From an uncultured Clostridia bacterium (GTDB lineage: Bacteria; Bacillota; Clostridia; TANB77; CAG-465), in NCBI GenBank assembly GCA_947628005.1, contig CANQYI010000003.1, positions 62,001 to 126,000 on the forward strand: a stretch of 64,000 bases of DNA. Direction: 5' to 3'. This document shows, piece by piece, positions 45,236 through 55,083 of the stretch. The first letter of the stretch is position 1. Each line of letters begins with the position of its first letter. A program made the position numbers and the translations under genes. The notes below the pieces were generated by a model. The model saw only the letters and a list, made by a program, of their open reading frames with translations, was not told where the DNA came from and did not search any database.

Positions 45236-46198
45236 TTAATTTCCATATATTGTATTATATAAGTCAAGTTTTGCCTTCTCAATATCACTTACAAAATAAT
45301 AAATTCCATCTATCATTTGGTCACTTGCGTATTCTTGTGTAGGTACTTGTTTAGACATAATATTAGATAAGTAACTAGACTTATTTGAATAAACTTCACT
45401 AAGTAAAGTAGCATATTTTAAAGTGTTGATATTTGTTGTAACTTGAGAAAGTAAATCATTTGACATTCCTAATATATCTTTCATGTCTAAAGAAAATATC
45501 TTATAAAGCAAAGCTTCCATTACATCTCTTTGTCTGCTTGCTCTCGTAAAATCGTTTCCTATCGTTCTATTTCTTGAATGTTTTAAAGCTTCTGTTCCAT
45601 TTAATAAAACTTTTCCACTATTTTGCAAACGTTCATCATTAATTCCAATATATCTTTTTTCTTCAGGTGTAAGAGAAAGTTCTATTCCACCAACTTTATC
45701 AATAACATTTACTAGTCCATTAAAATCAATAGTTGTATATTCTGTTAAATTTAAATTAAAGTTAGTATTTATAGTTTTTATACTTAATGCTTCTTGACCA
45801 TAAGCATAAGCATGATTTATTTTAGTCTTCCCATAACCCGGAACTTCTACATAAGTATCTCTTGGTATACTTATTAACTTTATATTCTTTTTTATTGTAT
45901 TTATAGATACTATCATAATTGTATCAGAACGTCCAGCTTCCATATTACTTATATCACGTGAATCTGATCCAAATAATACAAAATTTATTATATCATCAAA
46001 TTCATCTTCTGTTACTTCATTATCTAATGTATCATTCAAATCATTTAATAAATCATTATTTACTGATAAATCTTCTTTATCTATGTCATTTTTTTTAACA
46101 TTTTTTAATATTCTGTAATAATAAATTCCAAGTAAGCCTAACGCAACTAATATTATTAAAATTGCTACTATTAAAATTATACTTCTTTTCTTACTCAT
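45236..46198 (-). CDS. LytR-CpsA-Psr (LCP) glycopolymer ligase
   Basis: Attaches undecaprenyl-linked glycopolymers to peptidoglycan. One N-terminal transmembrane helix (about 8-28), then the LCP domain: FGSDSRD, GRSDTIMIVSI, SIPRDTYVEVPG and INHAYAYG, RNRTIGNDFTRASRQ with its Arg cluster (quoted: SRNRTIGNDFTRASRQ). SD GGAG is six bases before ATG 46198; a TTG at 46210 overlaps that SD. About 320 residues. Confidence 0.93.
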   Translation of the reverse strand: MSKKRSIILIVAILIILVALGLLGIYYYRILKNVKKNDIDKEDLSVNNDLLNDLNDTLDNEVTEDEFDDIINFVLFGSDSRDISNMEAGRSDTIMIVSINTIKKNIKLISIPRDTYVEVPGYGKTKINHAYAYGQEALSIKTINTNFNLNLTEYTTIDFNGLVNVIDKVGGIELSLTPEEKRYIGINDERLQNSGKVLLNGTEALKHSRNRTIGNDFTRASRQRDVMEALLYKIFSLDMKDILGMSNDLLSQVTTNINTLKYATLLSEVYSNKSSYLSNIMSKQVPTQEYASDQMIDGIYYFVSDIEKAKLDLYNTIYGN

Positions 46199-46222
46199 TT
46201 TTTTCTCCAATCTAAAAGAATT

Positions 46223-47773
46223 TTAAATACATTTATTTTTTTGCTTAAATATCTTTAACTTAATATTAGACATTATTTTCTTTATTAGTTTTATATAATA
46301 TTTGAACTCATTTTTATTTTTAAAAATTAAACAGTAAAATAAATTAGGAATGATTAAACATATAATTAACTTTATAATAAAGTTAATTATTGTAACTTCT
46401 TTAAACAATTTACAAATAATATATGTAATAAATAAGGCAATTAAACCAACTATTGTGTATATACCGTATTGCTTTAGATACTTGCTTAATTTTTGTTTTA
46501 AAGCATACTTATATAATACATATGGCTCTATCCAAAAACAAGTTGTTATTGTACTAATTATTGTTCCCATAAATACTCCAGCCACATTAAATTTTTTTAC
46601 TAGTAAAATGGAAACTACAATATTAATTACCGACTCAATTATTGGCTTATATCTATCTTGCCAATATAATCCTAATGCATCTTTATATGTTAATACAGTC
46701 TTTCTCATACCTGTAATATAAAAACTCATTACAATACAAATTACAGTTAAAACGTCAAATATATATTCTTTACCTAACCATAATGATATGAAATCATTAA
46801 ATAATATAAATAACCCAATTGCTGCAAATGAAAAAATCCAAAAATTTAAGAAAAATACTTTTTTAAACACATCATAAACTTTATCTTCAGTTTCAACTGC
46901 TGCTAAATTACCTATTCCCGCAGTAATTGATGAAAATACTTGTGAAAGTATAATTGTAATTGAATTAGTTATAAGGTAATAATTAGAATAAATTCCTACC
47001 TCATTTAATCCAACATATTTAGATATTATAAGATTATCTGTAGAATTTACTACTACACCACCTATCTTATGCAATGTCATTGCAGATACATTCTTTGCTA
47101 TGCTTTTTTTTGTTATTTTATCCAATTTGTTTACATTTTTTTCTTTTAAATAAGGATACATTTTATCAGCTTTTCTAGATACCATAATATTTTCTAACAA
47201 TGTCATTATAATTTGTAACACTAAGAAAACTATGTAATTTCTAGTTATAAGTAAACCAATTATTTGCGAAACATTTAACAAAAAATAGAATGTATATCTA
47301 TAAACAGTAGCTATATATTTTTTTTGATCAGATGTTATTAATACTCTTTTATATGAATAAAAATAAGATATAGAAGAATTTGCTACAAATAAAATGTAAA
47401 TTAAATTAATATTTGGAATATTCGGCATATCGTTAATTAAATGTGGTAAAAGTGGTGTTAAAAGTACTCCTATTACAAATATAATTATTCCAATAACCCT
47501 ATAAGCTATTTTATATAGTTGCATTAAACTCTTTATTTTTTCATTGTCTTTTTCAGCTAATGGTTTATACAAATTATATGTTATAGCTGTTCCTACACCT
47601 AATTCAGCGAGTGTTAACATTGATAAAATGTTAGAGAACAGTCCACTAAGTCCTAAATATTCAGAAGTTAGAATTCTTACGAAAACTAGTCTTGAAAGTA
47701 AACTTATTAAAATTCCTACAATTTGTCCACCAAAAGCAAAGAGTAAATTTTTTATTGAACTTTCTGTACGCAT
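46223..47773 (-). CDS. Wzx-type polysaccharide flippase
   Basis: MOP-superfamily flippase that moves lipid-linked repeat units outward. About 12-14 hydrophobic segments over 516 residues; the beginning, with LSRLVFVRILTSEYLGLSGLF, is typical of the family (quoted: RLVFVRILTSEYLGLSGLF). Located between the polymerising/assembly genes and the LCP ligase. Ends in a basic cytoplasmic tail. Confidence 0.92.
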   Translation of the reverse strand: MRTESSIKNLLFAFGGQIVGILISLLSRLVFVRILTSEYLGLSGLFSNILSMLTLAELGVGTAITYNLYKPLAEKDNEKIKSLMQLYKIAYRVIGIIIFVIGVLLTPLLPHLINDMPNIPNINLIYILFVANSSISYFYSYKRVLITSDQKKYIATVYRYTFYFLLNVSQIIGLLITRNYIVFLVLQIIMTLLENIMVSRKADKMYPYLKEKNVNKLDKITKKSIAKNVSAMTLHKIGGVVVNSTDNLIISKYVGLNEVGIYSNYYLITNSITIILSQVFSSITAGIGNLAAVETEDKVYDVFKKVFFLNFWIFSFAAIGLFILFNDFISLWLGKEYIFDVLTVICIVMSFYITGMRKTVLTYKDALGLYWQDRYKPIIESVINIVVSILLVKKFNVAGVFMGTIISTITTCFWIEPYVLYKYALKQKLSKYLKQYGIYTIVGLIALFITYIICKLFKEVTIINFIIKLIICLIIPNLFYCLIFKNKNEFKYYIKLIKKIMSNIKLKIFKQKNKCI

Positions 47774-47813
47774 TTTTTATCCTTTCCTTAAAAATAAATA
47801 TTTTAAACTTATA

Positions 47814-48806
47814 TTACCTTGTATAATTTTTAAATATACCTAAAATTATATAGGTCAATCTTTTTGATATTTTAAACATACAAAATTGTATTTTCTTTTT
47901 CTTTCCTTTTAAAATTCTATTTGCATATATAAAGTGCGTATTTTTTATTTTATCAAATAATTCTTCTGTATATTTGCTATAATATAATTCCTTTTCTCTT
48001 GCTCTTACTAAATGCCATAATAGTCCTATATACATACTTAATGTACCCAAATCAACATATTCCTTATTGTAATCTTTTTCTATTAAAAATTTTTCTCGTT
48101 GTTTACAAATGAATATTCCTTGCTTAAGTAATTCTAAGTTCATTGTATTAACAGCGCTTCCTTTTCTAACAAAATAATAATATATTATTTGATCAGTTGT
48201 TACAATTAAATTTATTTTATCAAACAAAAGATACATAATACCCAAATCTTCAAAAATCTTTACTATCGGCAATCTGATATTATAAAATAGCTCTTTTTTA
48301 AATAATTTATTACATAAATGATTGGTTAACTCTCTATCTTCTAATAATTTATGCATTGCAACTTCCTTATTAAATATCTGTACTTTTTTTTGAATATTAG
48401 GATTTTTATTAATAGTTTCATTTTCTGTAAATCTCTTATAAGCCCCTACAGCTATGTCAGCATTATTTTCTTCTAATAGCTTTATTAAAGTTTCATACAT
48501 ATTATTTTCTATATAATCATCTGGGTCAACAAAGCCAATATAATCTCCGTTAGCTATATCTAATGCCGCATTTCGAGCTGAACTTACACCTGAATTTGAT
48601 TGATTTATAATCTTTATTCTCTTATCTTGTGAAGCATATTTTTTGCAAATATTTAAGCAATTATCTTTTGAGCCATCATTTACCAATATAATTTCTAAAT
48701 TCTTATATGTTTGATTAATAATAGATAAAATACATTTATCTAAATACTTTTCTACCATATATATAGGAACAATTACACTAATTAATTTATCTTCCATAAA
48801 ATACAT
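47814..48806 (-). CDS. GT2-family glycosyltransferase
   Basis: Family 2 inverting glycosyltransferase (GT-A fold). VSVIVPIYMVEKYLDKC-like start (SVIVPIYMVEKYLD), LVNDGSKDN, SGVSSARNAALD and the metal motif DPDD are present; about 220-330 form a C-terminal extension with no membrane helix. Start is either ATG 48806 or 48797; the SD evidence is weak for both. It adds one sugar to the repeat unit; the sugar cannot be told. Confidence 0.9.
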   Translation of the reverse strand: MYFMEDKLISVIVPIYMVEKYLDKCILSIINQTYKNLEIILVNDGSKDNCLNICKKYASQDKRIKIINQSNSGVSSARNAALDIANGDYIGFVDPDDYIENNMYETLIKLLEENNADIAVGAYKRFTENETINKNPNIQKKVQIFNKEVAMHKLLEDRELTNHLCNKLFKKELFYNIRLPIVKIFEDLGIMYLLFDKINLIVTTDQIIYYYFVRKGSAVNTMNLELLKQGIFICKQREKFLIEKDYNKEYVDLGTLSMYIGLLWHLVRAREKELYYSKYTEELFDKIKNTHFIYANRILKGKKKKIQFCMFKISKRLTYIILGIFKNYTR

Positions 48807-48862
48807 TCCAATATCTTTATATTAGAATCTCCTTTCCTAATTTACTATACATTTATATACTT

Positions 48863-50113
48863 TTATTCTATTAACTTTTCTTTATTTCCATCATTACTTT
48901 TATTTAATACATAACACGAATTAATTAATAAGAGTGGTAAGACATTATATCTATGTCTTGTTGCAGTTCCACTATTTGCAGTTCCCAAAGAAAAGACTAA
49001 TGTAACAGCTAAAAATGAGCTAAATATTATAGATAAGCCAATTTTTTTTCTCTTTATCATAACAAAAAATAAATATAAATATACAACTGAATCCAATAAA
49101 AAATTGCACATATCTGCAATACCCCTAAAATCCCATGGCATAGGTGAAAATAAAAAGTAGACAAATTTAAAAGGTGAATATAAAAATAATTGATATATAT
49201 TTGTTATTTTCATATTAGTCAAATAAGCAGAACCACCTTTTGCCTTTGAAACAGATTCATACAAAGTATCAAAATCAGTAAATTTTTTAAATCTCGTATC
49301 AAAATTAGTAAAGAAATATCCACCTAATACTATCAATAATATAATAAGTATTACCAATTTGTAACTATTTCTTCCTATTAAATCAATTTTTCCTTTTTTT
49401 CTATCATACATAAAATAGAATATTAAATAAGTGAAAAATACAAATATTAATGCTGAGTGAAATAAAGAAGCTAATAAAGAATATAATAATGCTAAAATCA
49501 TATATTTACTTTTTTTATCATAATGCCAATAAATAGCTTTTTCAATTGAAATAGTAGTTAATAAAGTAATTAAAGTATCCCTTCTTAAAATAGAATTCAA
49601 GAAAATTACATTTGGCATAAAACAAATTAAATATATGCCTATATTTTTGCTACGTTTATCTAAATTTAATTTATTTAATATCTTGATTATATATATAATT
49701 GATATCATAGAAGTAATAACTGTTGTAAATTGTGCTCCTAATCTATTAGTTCCTATAAAAATAAAAAAGATATATAATAATTTAGTATAAAATTCACCAT
49801 ATACAGTATCTGTTATAGAAAGATTACCATTATATAAATTTAAAGCTGTATTATAAAACCCTTCATCATCTGCTCCTGCGTGCGGAATCCTGAAAAAGTA
49901 TAAATCAATTATCATACATATAAATCTAATAGCAAATGCTAATAATAATATTTGTTTATATTTTTTTACATTTTTATTATTAAAAATGTAAAAAAGTAGA
50001 AGTATAGATGACATTCCTACAAATATTACTGATAAAATTATATAACTAACACCTATAGTTTTTAATGTAAGGCACAAAATAATTATAAAACAAAAAAATA
50101 CAAGGGTTACCAT
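48863..50113 (-). CDS. Wzy-like polysaccharide polymerase
   Basis: Polytopic membrane protein of 416 residues (start ATG 50113; a frame open to 50155 lacks a good SD) with about ten hydrophobic helices. A periplasmic-type loop with PHAGADDEGFY and the RRDTLITL segment resembles EpsG/Wzy-type proteins, which polymerise repeat units on the carrier. Assignment rests on topology, the two motifs and its place between glycosyltransferases and the flippase. Confidence 0.75.
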   Translation of the reverse strand: MVTLVFFCFIIILCLTLKTIGVSYIILSVIFVGMSSILLLFYIFNNKNVKKYKQILLLAFAIRFICMIIDLYFFRIPHAGADDEGFYNTALNLYNGNLSITDTVYGEFYTKLLYIFFIFIGTNRLGAQFTTVITSMISIIYIIKILNKLNLDKRSKNIGIYLICFMPNVIFLNSILRRDTLITLLTTISIEKAIYWHYDKKSKYMILALLYSLLASLFHSALIFVFFTYLIFYFMYDRKKGKIDLIGRNSYKLVILIILLIVLGGYFFTNFDTRFKKFTDFDTLYESVSKAKGGSAYLTNMKITNIYQLFLYSPFKFVYFLFSPMPWDFRGIADMCNFLLDSVVYLYLFFVMIKRKKIGLSIIFSSFLAVTLVFSLGTANSGTATRHRYNVLPLLLINSCYVLNKSNDGNKEKLIE

Positions 50114-50175
50114 AAATTTTTCACTTCTCCTATTAATATCAATTATAAATATCACTTTATTTACTAAATATATAT

Positions 50176-51279
50176 TTATACACTTTTTTCAAATTGCAAA
50201 TAAAAATTAGTTATTTTAATTATATTATCATTTATATCAAAACCACTATCTATTACTTTATTTAACATATTTTTTCTTTCATAAATTTTATTTTCAAAAA
50301 TAAATGTAGCCCATTTTTTTGCTTCATCATCTAATGAAAAATATGTTAATAAATCACTAATTTTTGCTTCTTTAGCTACAACATCTTTGCTTGTAATACA
50401 TCTTAATCCAGAAGCTTGTGCTTCTATTAAAACTATTCCTAATCCTTCAAATCTTGAAGGTAGAACGAAATAATCCATAGCTTGCATAAGATCATTAACA
50501 TCATTTCTATCTTCTAACATGATCACTTTATCATTCAACTTATTTTTATCTATATATTGTATAACTTGATTTTTTAAATTCCCTTTTCCTATTAAAAGTA
50601 ACTTTGAATTTTCATTTAACTTTATAAATTCATTAAATATTTTTAATAAAAACAAGGGATTCTTTTGATAAGATAATCTTGCGACATTACCTATTACAAA
50701 ACAATCTTTATCAATTTTAAGATTTTTCCTTATTTCATTTCTAATTTTTTCATTATAAATAAATTTATTTGTATCTATAAAATTATTTATTACTTCGAAT
50801 TTTGAATTTTTTCCAAATAGAAATATTCCTGCTTGTTTAGAACACGCAAATTTATAGTTCGCATTTTTATTTATTTTAGTTCTTAAGTATCTTTTATAAA
50901 TATTAACAAATACATTTTTCCCATATTTATTATTATGGCTGTGCGCTATTCTTACTGGTATTCCCGCTTTATTTGCTCTTTCCAAAATAAGTCCTGAAAC
51001 TTGATTTATGTGCGAATGAATTATATTATATTTGGACTTATTCTCAATTAAAAAATTATCTAAATTTTTTATATATTTTCTTTGACCAACTTTTTGTAAA
51101 GCATCTATATAATAAATTTTTCCACCCAACTTTTCTATTTCTTCTTCAAAAACACCTTTTCTATTTACTAAAAAATCAAATTGTATTTTCTCTCTATCAA
51201 TATTTCTATATAAATTCATTAAAAAATTTTCAGTTCCACCTTGTTGCATGCTTCCGACTACATGTAAAACTCTAATCAT
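50176..51279 (-). CDS. GT4-family glycosyltransferase
   Basis: Retaining GT-B enzyme. VLHVVGSMQQGGTENFLMNL at the start (quoted: HVVGSMQQGGTENF) is the EpsF/CapH-like beginning, and RFEGLGIVLIEAQASG near the C-terminus carries the donor-binding Glu pair. SD GAGGAG before ATG 51279 gives 367 residues; the extension to 51306 overlaps the HAD gene. Sugar specificity unknown. Confidence 0.9.
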   Translation of the reverse strand: MIRVLHVVGSMQQGGTENFLMNLYRNIDREKIQFDFLVNRKGVFEEEIEKLGGKIYYIDALQKVGQRKYIKNLDNFLIENKSKYNIIHSHINQVSGLILERANKAGIPVRIAHSHNNKYGKNVFVNIYKRYLRTKINKNANYKFACSKQAGIFLFGKNSKFEVINNFIDTNKFIYNEKIRNEIRKNLKIDKDCFVIGNVARLSYQKNPLFLLKIFNEFIKLNENSKLLLIGKGNLKNQVIQYIDKNKLNDKVIMLEDRNDVNDLMQAMDYFVLPSRFEGLGIVLIEAQASGLRCITSKDVVAKEAKISDLLTYFSLDDEAKKWATFIFENKIYERKNMLNKVIDSGFDINDNIIKITNFYLQFEKSV

Positions 51280-51289
51280 TTTTTCTCCT

Positions 51290-52087
51290 CTAACACAATA
51301 TATCATAAATATCTTTAATTGAATCTACTACATATGTAGGATTAAACTCTGTAACTTCTAAATCTTCTTTTTTGGTTTCACCTGTAAGAACACAAATCGA
51401 AGTAATACCTGCATTTATTCCACAAGCAATATCTGTATATAATCTATCACCTATAATTGCTATTTTGTTCAAAGGTACATCATACATCTTTGAAACAATA
51501 TCTACCATTTCTCTTTTAGGTTTTCCTATATATAAAGGTTCTCTATTTGTTGCTACTTTTAACATATTACATATAGATCCACAATCTGGTATAAACATTT
51601 TGTCTTTTATAGGACACACTAAGTCTGGATTAGTCGCTATATATTTAATTCCTTTATTTAATAAATAACAAGCATCTTGTATTTTTTTATAGTTTAATTC
51701 TGTATCAAATCCTACTACCAAATAATCAATATCTTCATTTACATCTTCACATATATAAAATCCTTGTGATTTTAATTCATCTTTTAAGGATTTTGTTCCT
51801 ACTACGTATAAACTTGCATTTTTCTTTTTATCATTCAAATAAATGGAAGTTGCTTGTGCAGATGTAAACATATTTTTTTCAGTAGCTTTAAATCCTAATC
51901 TATGCAATTTCTCTAAATAACTATTCACATTTTTTGATGAATTATTTGTTAGAAAAATATATTTTTTATTCTGCTTATTTAATAAATCTATAAATTCTAT
52001 GCTACCTTTAAAAACTTCATCTTCTAAATATAGAGTTCCATCCATATCTAGTAAAAACATTTCTATATCTTTAATATTTTCATTCAT
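51290..52087 (-). CDS. HAD-IIA (NagD-like) phosphatase of the glycerol cassette
   Basis: HAD phosphatase: motif I FLLDMDGTLYLED, motif II FLTNNSSKN, a NagD-type cap, and motif IV IGDRLYTDI with Lys in GKPKREM. Length 265. SD AAGGTG precedes ATG 52087. Lying after a nucleotidyltransferase and a glycerol-phosphate-type dehydrogenase, it matches the set of activities reported for CDP-2-glycerol synthesis in pneumococcal capsule loci (gtp genes). That role is inferred from this grouping. Confidence 0.85.
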   Translation of the reverse strand: MNENIKDIEMFLLDMDGTLYLEDEVFKGSIEFIDLLNKQNKKYIFLTNNSSKNVNSYLEKLHRLGFKATEKNMFTSAQATSIYLNDKKKNASLYVVGTKSLKDELKSQGFYICEDVNEDIDYLVVGFDTELNYKKIQDACYLLNKGIKYIATNPDLVCPIKDKMFIPDCGSICNMLKVATNREPLYIGKPKREMVDIVSKMYDVPLNKIAIIGDRLYTDIACGINAGITSICVLTGETKKEDLEVTEFNPTYVVDSIKDIYDILC

Positions 52088-52097
52088 AAAATTCACC

Positions 52098-52805
52098 TTA
52101 AAATAGTTCTTCTGCATGTTTTAAATCTTCATGATTATCAATTTCAACCCAGTTATACTTTATATCTAATGAATGAAATTCTTCTTCTTTTAATAACATA
52201 TCTAGTGCAACTTCAGTCCATGAATTTAGATTTTTATCTACGTTTATAATTTTATCAATTATTGAAAACAATTTTTTACCTGATTGCTTTGAAAGTTTAT
52301 ATACATCTATGGAAACACCATAGGCATCCTCTTTAGTAATAGCTTTACTTATATTTGTTATTACATTACCATTTTTTACTATTTTCATTGATTCTTCAAT
52401 ATATATACCATCATCGCATACTATTAAATTTTCAAAATCATTTTCTAATAACTCTTTAATTATTGCTTCTTCATAATATACATCAGCATTCATAAGTATA
52501 AAGTTATCATCTTTTACATATTCTTTAGTTAAATAAAGAGAATACATATTGTTTGTACTTTCATACACTTTATTTTCAACTATATTTACACCTTTATATA
52601 TTTCATTTATATAATTTTTTAATTTGTCTGATTTATATCCAGTAACCACTATAATATCTTTTAATTCTATTCCATTTCTAATTAAATTAGATAATTGTTT
52701 TTCTATAATTTTTACATTATTTACTTCTACCATACATTTAGGTAAATTATCAGTTATTGGTCTTAATCTACTTCCATAACCTGCTGCAAGTATAATTGCT
52801 TTCAT
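52098..52805 (-). CDS. Nucleotidyltransferase of the glycerol cassette (LicC/Gtp-like)
   Basis: MobA/GlmU-type fold nucleotidyltransferase of 235 residues. IILAAGYGSRLRPITDNLPKCM at the start is the nucleotide-binding signature (quoted: LAAGYGSRLRPITDN). MNADVYYEE carries the metal Asp. Size and sequence style match LicC-like cytidylyltransferases, so it may make a CDP-alcohol, perhaps CDP-2-glycerol. The ATG overlaps the dehydrogenase stop by 4 bp (ATGA). Confidence 0.85.
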   Translation of the reverse strand: MKAIILAAGYGSRLRPITDNLPKCMVEVNNVKIIEKQLSNLIRNGIELKDIIVVTGYKSDKLKNYINEIYKGVNIVENKVYESTNNMYSLYLTKEYVKDDNFILMNADVYYEEAIIKELLENDFENLIVCDDGIYIEESMKIVKNGNVITNISKAITKEDAYGVSIDVYKLSKQSGKKLFSIIDKIINVDKNLNSWTEVALDMLLKEEEFHSLDIKYNWVEIDNHEDLKHAEELF

Positions 52806-53866
52806 TTTAGTTCCTCCTGAATTATATTATAAATTTGCTTTAATTTTTTAATGAGTTCATCATCTTTTATTTCATTTAAAATAGTATATCTATCTTTTCT
52901 ACTTTCTTTTGCGTGTTTCCAGCAATTAATAAACTCATCATAACTTAAATTTAAACTTTCTGGTTTTACATCTATTTCATATTTTTTTAGTAAATTTAAT
53001 AGAGTCATATAATCTCTTCCTTGTAAATATGCAGTTACTATTGAACCTAAGGCAACTTGTTTACCATGTAAATTATTTTTCATATATAATCTATCAATAG
53101 TATGACTAAATAGATGTTCTGCACCGGAACAAGGTCTGCTTGTCCCAGCTATATACATTGCAATTCCACTTAAAACTATTGCTTCTGCTAATTGCTTTAT
53201 GAAATCTTTATTTTTAATTTCTACATCTGTTTTAGATATATTATTTATTACATTGAATGCTATATCTGATATAGAAAGAGCAAAGTCATTTATTTGATCT
53301 TTATTATTTTGTTCTGCAAGTTTCCAATCATATATAGCAGTATAATTTGATAAAATATCTCCTATTCCTGCTTTCATTAGTTCAATAGGTGAGTTCATAA
53401 TTATATTAGTATCTACAAATATAGCTACTGGTAATTTAGTTCCTATACTTTTAGTAAACCCATTTTTCATTTTTAATACAGCAATTGGAGAACATAGTCC
53501 ATCATTTGCTAAAGTAGTAGGAACACTAAAAAAGTTCTTTTTACTTATAAAACTAGCAAATTTACAAACATCTTGAACTTTTCCTCCACCAATTCCTAAC
53601 AAAGAATCATAATCTTTAATAAGTAGGTGTTCTCCTATAGATTGAGCTTCACCAAAAGTAGAGTCACTTATTATTTTTTCTTCAACTTCAATATTTTTTT
53701 CTTTTAATTTTTCATATACCTTGATTCCATAATTTTTAAAAATATATTCGTCTGAAACAATTAGAATTTTTTTTATATTTTTAAATTTTTCTAATATAAT
53801 CTCATCTACATTTTCTACAATTCCATCCTCAATTTTACATATTAGAGGTAAAAAATCACTATGCAT
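52802..53866 (-). CDS. Glycerol-1-phosphate-dehydrogenase-type oxidoreductase
   Basis: Iron-containing-alcohol-dehydrogenase superfamily, close to AraM/glycerol-1-phosphate dehydrogenase. The NAD-binding GIGGGKVQDVCKF, PTTLANDGLCSP and the metal-site segments RPCSGAEHLFSH and NLHGKQVALG are visible (two histidines). 354 residues. In this cassette it could reduce dihydroxyacetone (phosphate) to supply glycerol phosphate for the next two enzymes. First gene of the three. Confidence 0.88.
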   Translation of the reverse strand: MHSDFLPLICKIEDGIVENVDEIILEKFKNIKKILIVSDEYIFKNYGIKVYEKLKEKNIEVEEKIISDSTFGEAQSIGEHLLIKDYDSLLGIGGGKVQDVCKFASFISKKNFFSVPTTLANDGLCSPIAVLKMKNGFTKSIGTKLPVAIFVDTNIIMNSPIELMKAGIGDILSNYTAIYDWKLAEQNNKDQINDFALSISDIAFNVINNISKTDVEIKNKDFIKQLAEAIVLSGIAMYIAGTSRPCSGAEHLFSHTIDRLYMKNNLHGKQVALGSIVTAYLQGRDYMTLLNLLKKYEIDVKPESLNLSYDEFINCWKHAKESRKDRYTILNEIKDDELIKKLKQIYNIIQEELK

Positions 53867-53880
53867 ATTTAATCTCCATT

Positions 53881-55029
53881 CTATTTTATTAAATTATCTA
53901 TATATTTCCTAGCATTTCCATCATTTTGAACGTACTTTGACGAAAATTCTGCTATTTTGTGCTTTTGGCTTTCAAAATCACAATTTAGTATACTTTCAAG
54001 CAACTCTTCTTGTGTTGCACATATTCCATTAGGTAACTCTTTTTCTATATCAAAGTACATTCCTCGTTTTTGCGTATATTCTTCTAAATCATAAGCATAA
54101 CTGTATATTGGACGTTTTAATATTGAATAATCAAACATTATACTTGAATAATCGGATATTAAAATATCTGAAATTTTCATCAAATCATTAAGATTACTAT
54201 AATCTGACATATTATATATAAATTCATCATTTTTTATTCCAAGCACTTTATTTACCTCATAATGAGCTCTAAATAATACTACATAGTCACTTGATAACTT
54301 ACTTTTCCACATTTCTATATCTATAGGTGGAGCAATAATACATCCATCACCATCTCTTTTATATTCTCTAAATGTTGGGGCATAAAGAATTACTTTTTTA
54401 TCTTTAGGAATATTTAGTTTGTTTCTAATACTTTCTATTTCTTTACTACTAACATTAAATAATTCATCATTTCTAGGTAAACCTACTAAAGCAAAACATT
54501 CTTTAGGATACTCAAAAGCTCTAGAAAATACATATATATCATACTGGCTTTGTGCATACATTACATCTGGCTTTGTTGTGCTAAATCTAAAAGCGGTAAT
54601 AGGTGCATCGATTCCCATTTTTTTAATTGGTGTACCGTGCCATGTATTTATATATATTGTTTTTTTGTTTTTAAATTTCAATCCTCTTTCTACAGAAGAA
54701 TTTGTTATCCAGTATTTAGCCTTTAATGCTATAATAAAATATTTTAAAGTATTACATTTTATCTTTTCTGCTCCACCTATATCAAATTTTTCTGGTTGAT
54801 GAAAAGCCCAATATATTTTATATTTTTTATATTTTTCTTGAGTTTTCATGTATTCAAATATTACTTTTGGACTATCATTATAATTTCTTCCTGCAAAAGA
54901 GTTTATCAAAATAATATTATCATCTACTTTTATAAATAAGCCAATAAACTTAAATATTGTACTAAATACAAAATAATATATTTTATAAATTACTCTATTA
55001 CCTTTTAAAATGTTTTTTATTTTATCCAT
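53881..55029 (-). CDS. CDP-glycerol glycerophosphotransferase (TagB/TagF family), paralogue 2
   Basis: Same family as 42404-43558 but with the standard motif INTWHGTPIKKMG. NSFAGRNYNDSP, YAPTFREY, FRAHYEVN and ILISDYSSIMFDY are intact. 382 residues. Stands directly before the dehydrogenase-nucleotidyltransferase-phosphatase cassette, so it may use the CDP-glycerol isomer that cassette makes, while the paralogue uses the product of the TagD fusion. That split is inference. Confidence 0.92.
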   Translation of the reverse strand: MDKIKNILKGNRVIYKIYYFVFSTIFKFIGLFIKVDDNIILINSFAGRNYNDSPKVIFEYMKTQEKYKKYKIYWAFHQPEKFDIGGAEKIKCNTLKYFIIALKAKYWITNSSVERGLKFKNKKTIYINTWHGTPIKKMGIDAPITAFRFSTTKPDVMYAQSQYDIYVFSRAFEYPKECFALVGLPRNDELFNVSSKEIESIRNKLNIPKDKKVILYAPTFREYKRDGDGCIIAPPIDIEMWKSKLSSDYVVLFRAHYEVNKVLGIKNDEFIYNMSDYSNLNDLMKISDILISDYSSIMFDYSILKRPIYSYAYDLEEYTQKRGMYFDIEKELPNGICATQEELLESILNCDFESQKHKIAEFSSKYVQNDGNARKYIDNLIK

Positions 55030-55083
55030 TGTTATATACTTCTCCCATAATTATATTTACTGCATTATTTTACTTTCATATTT

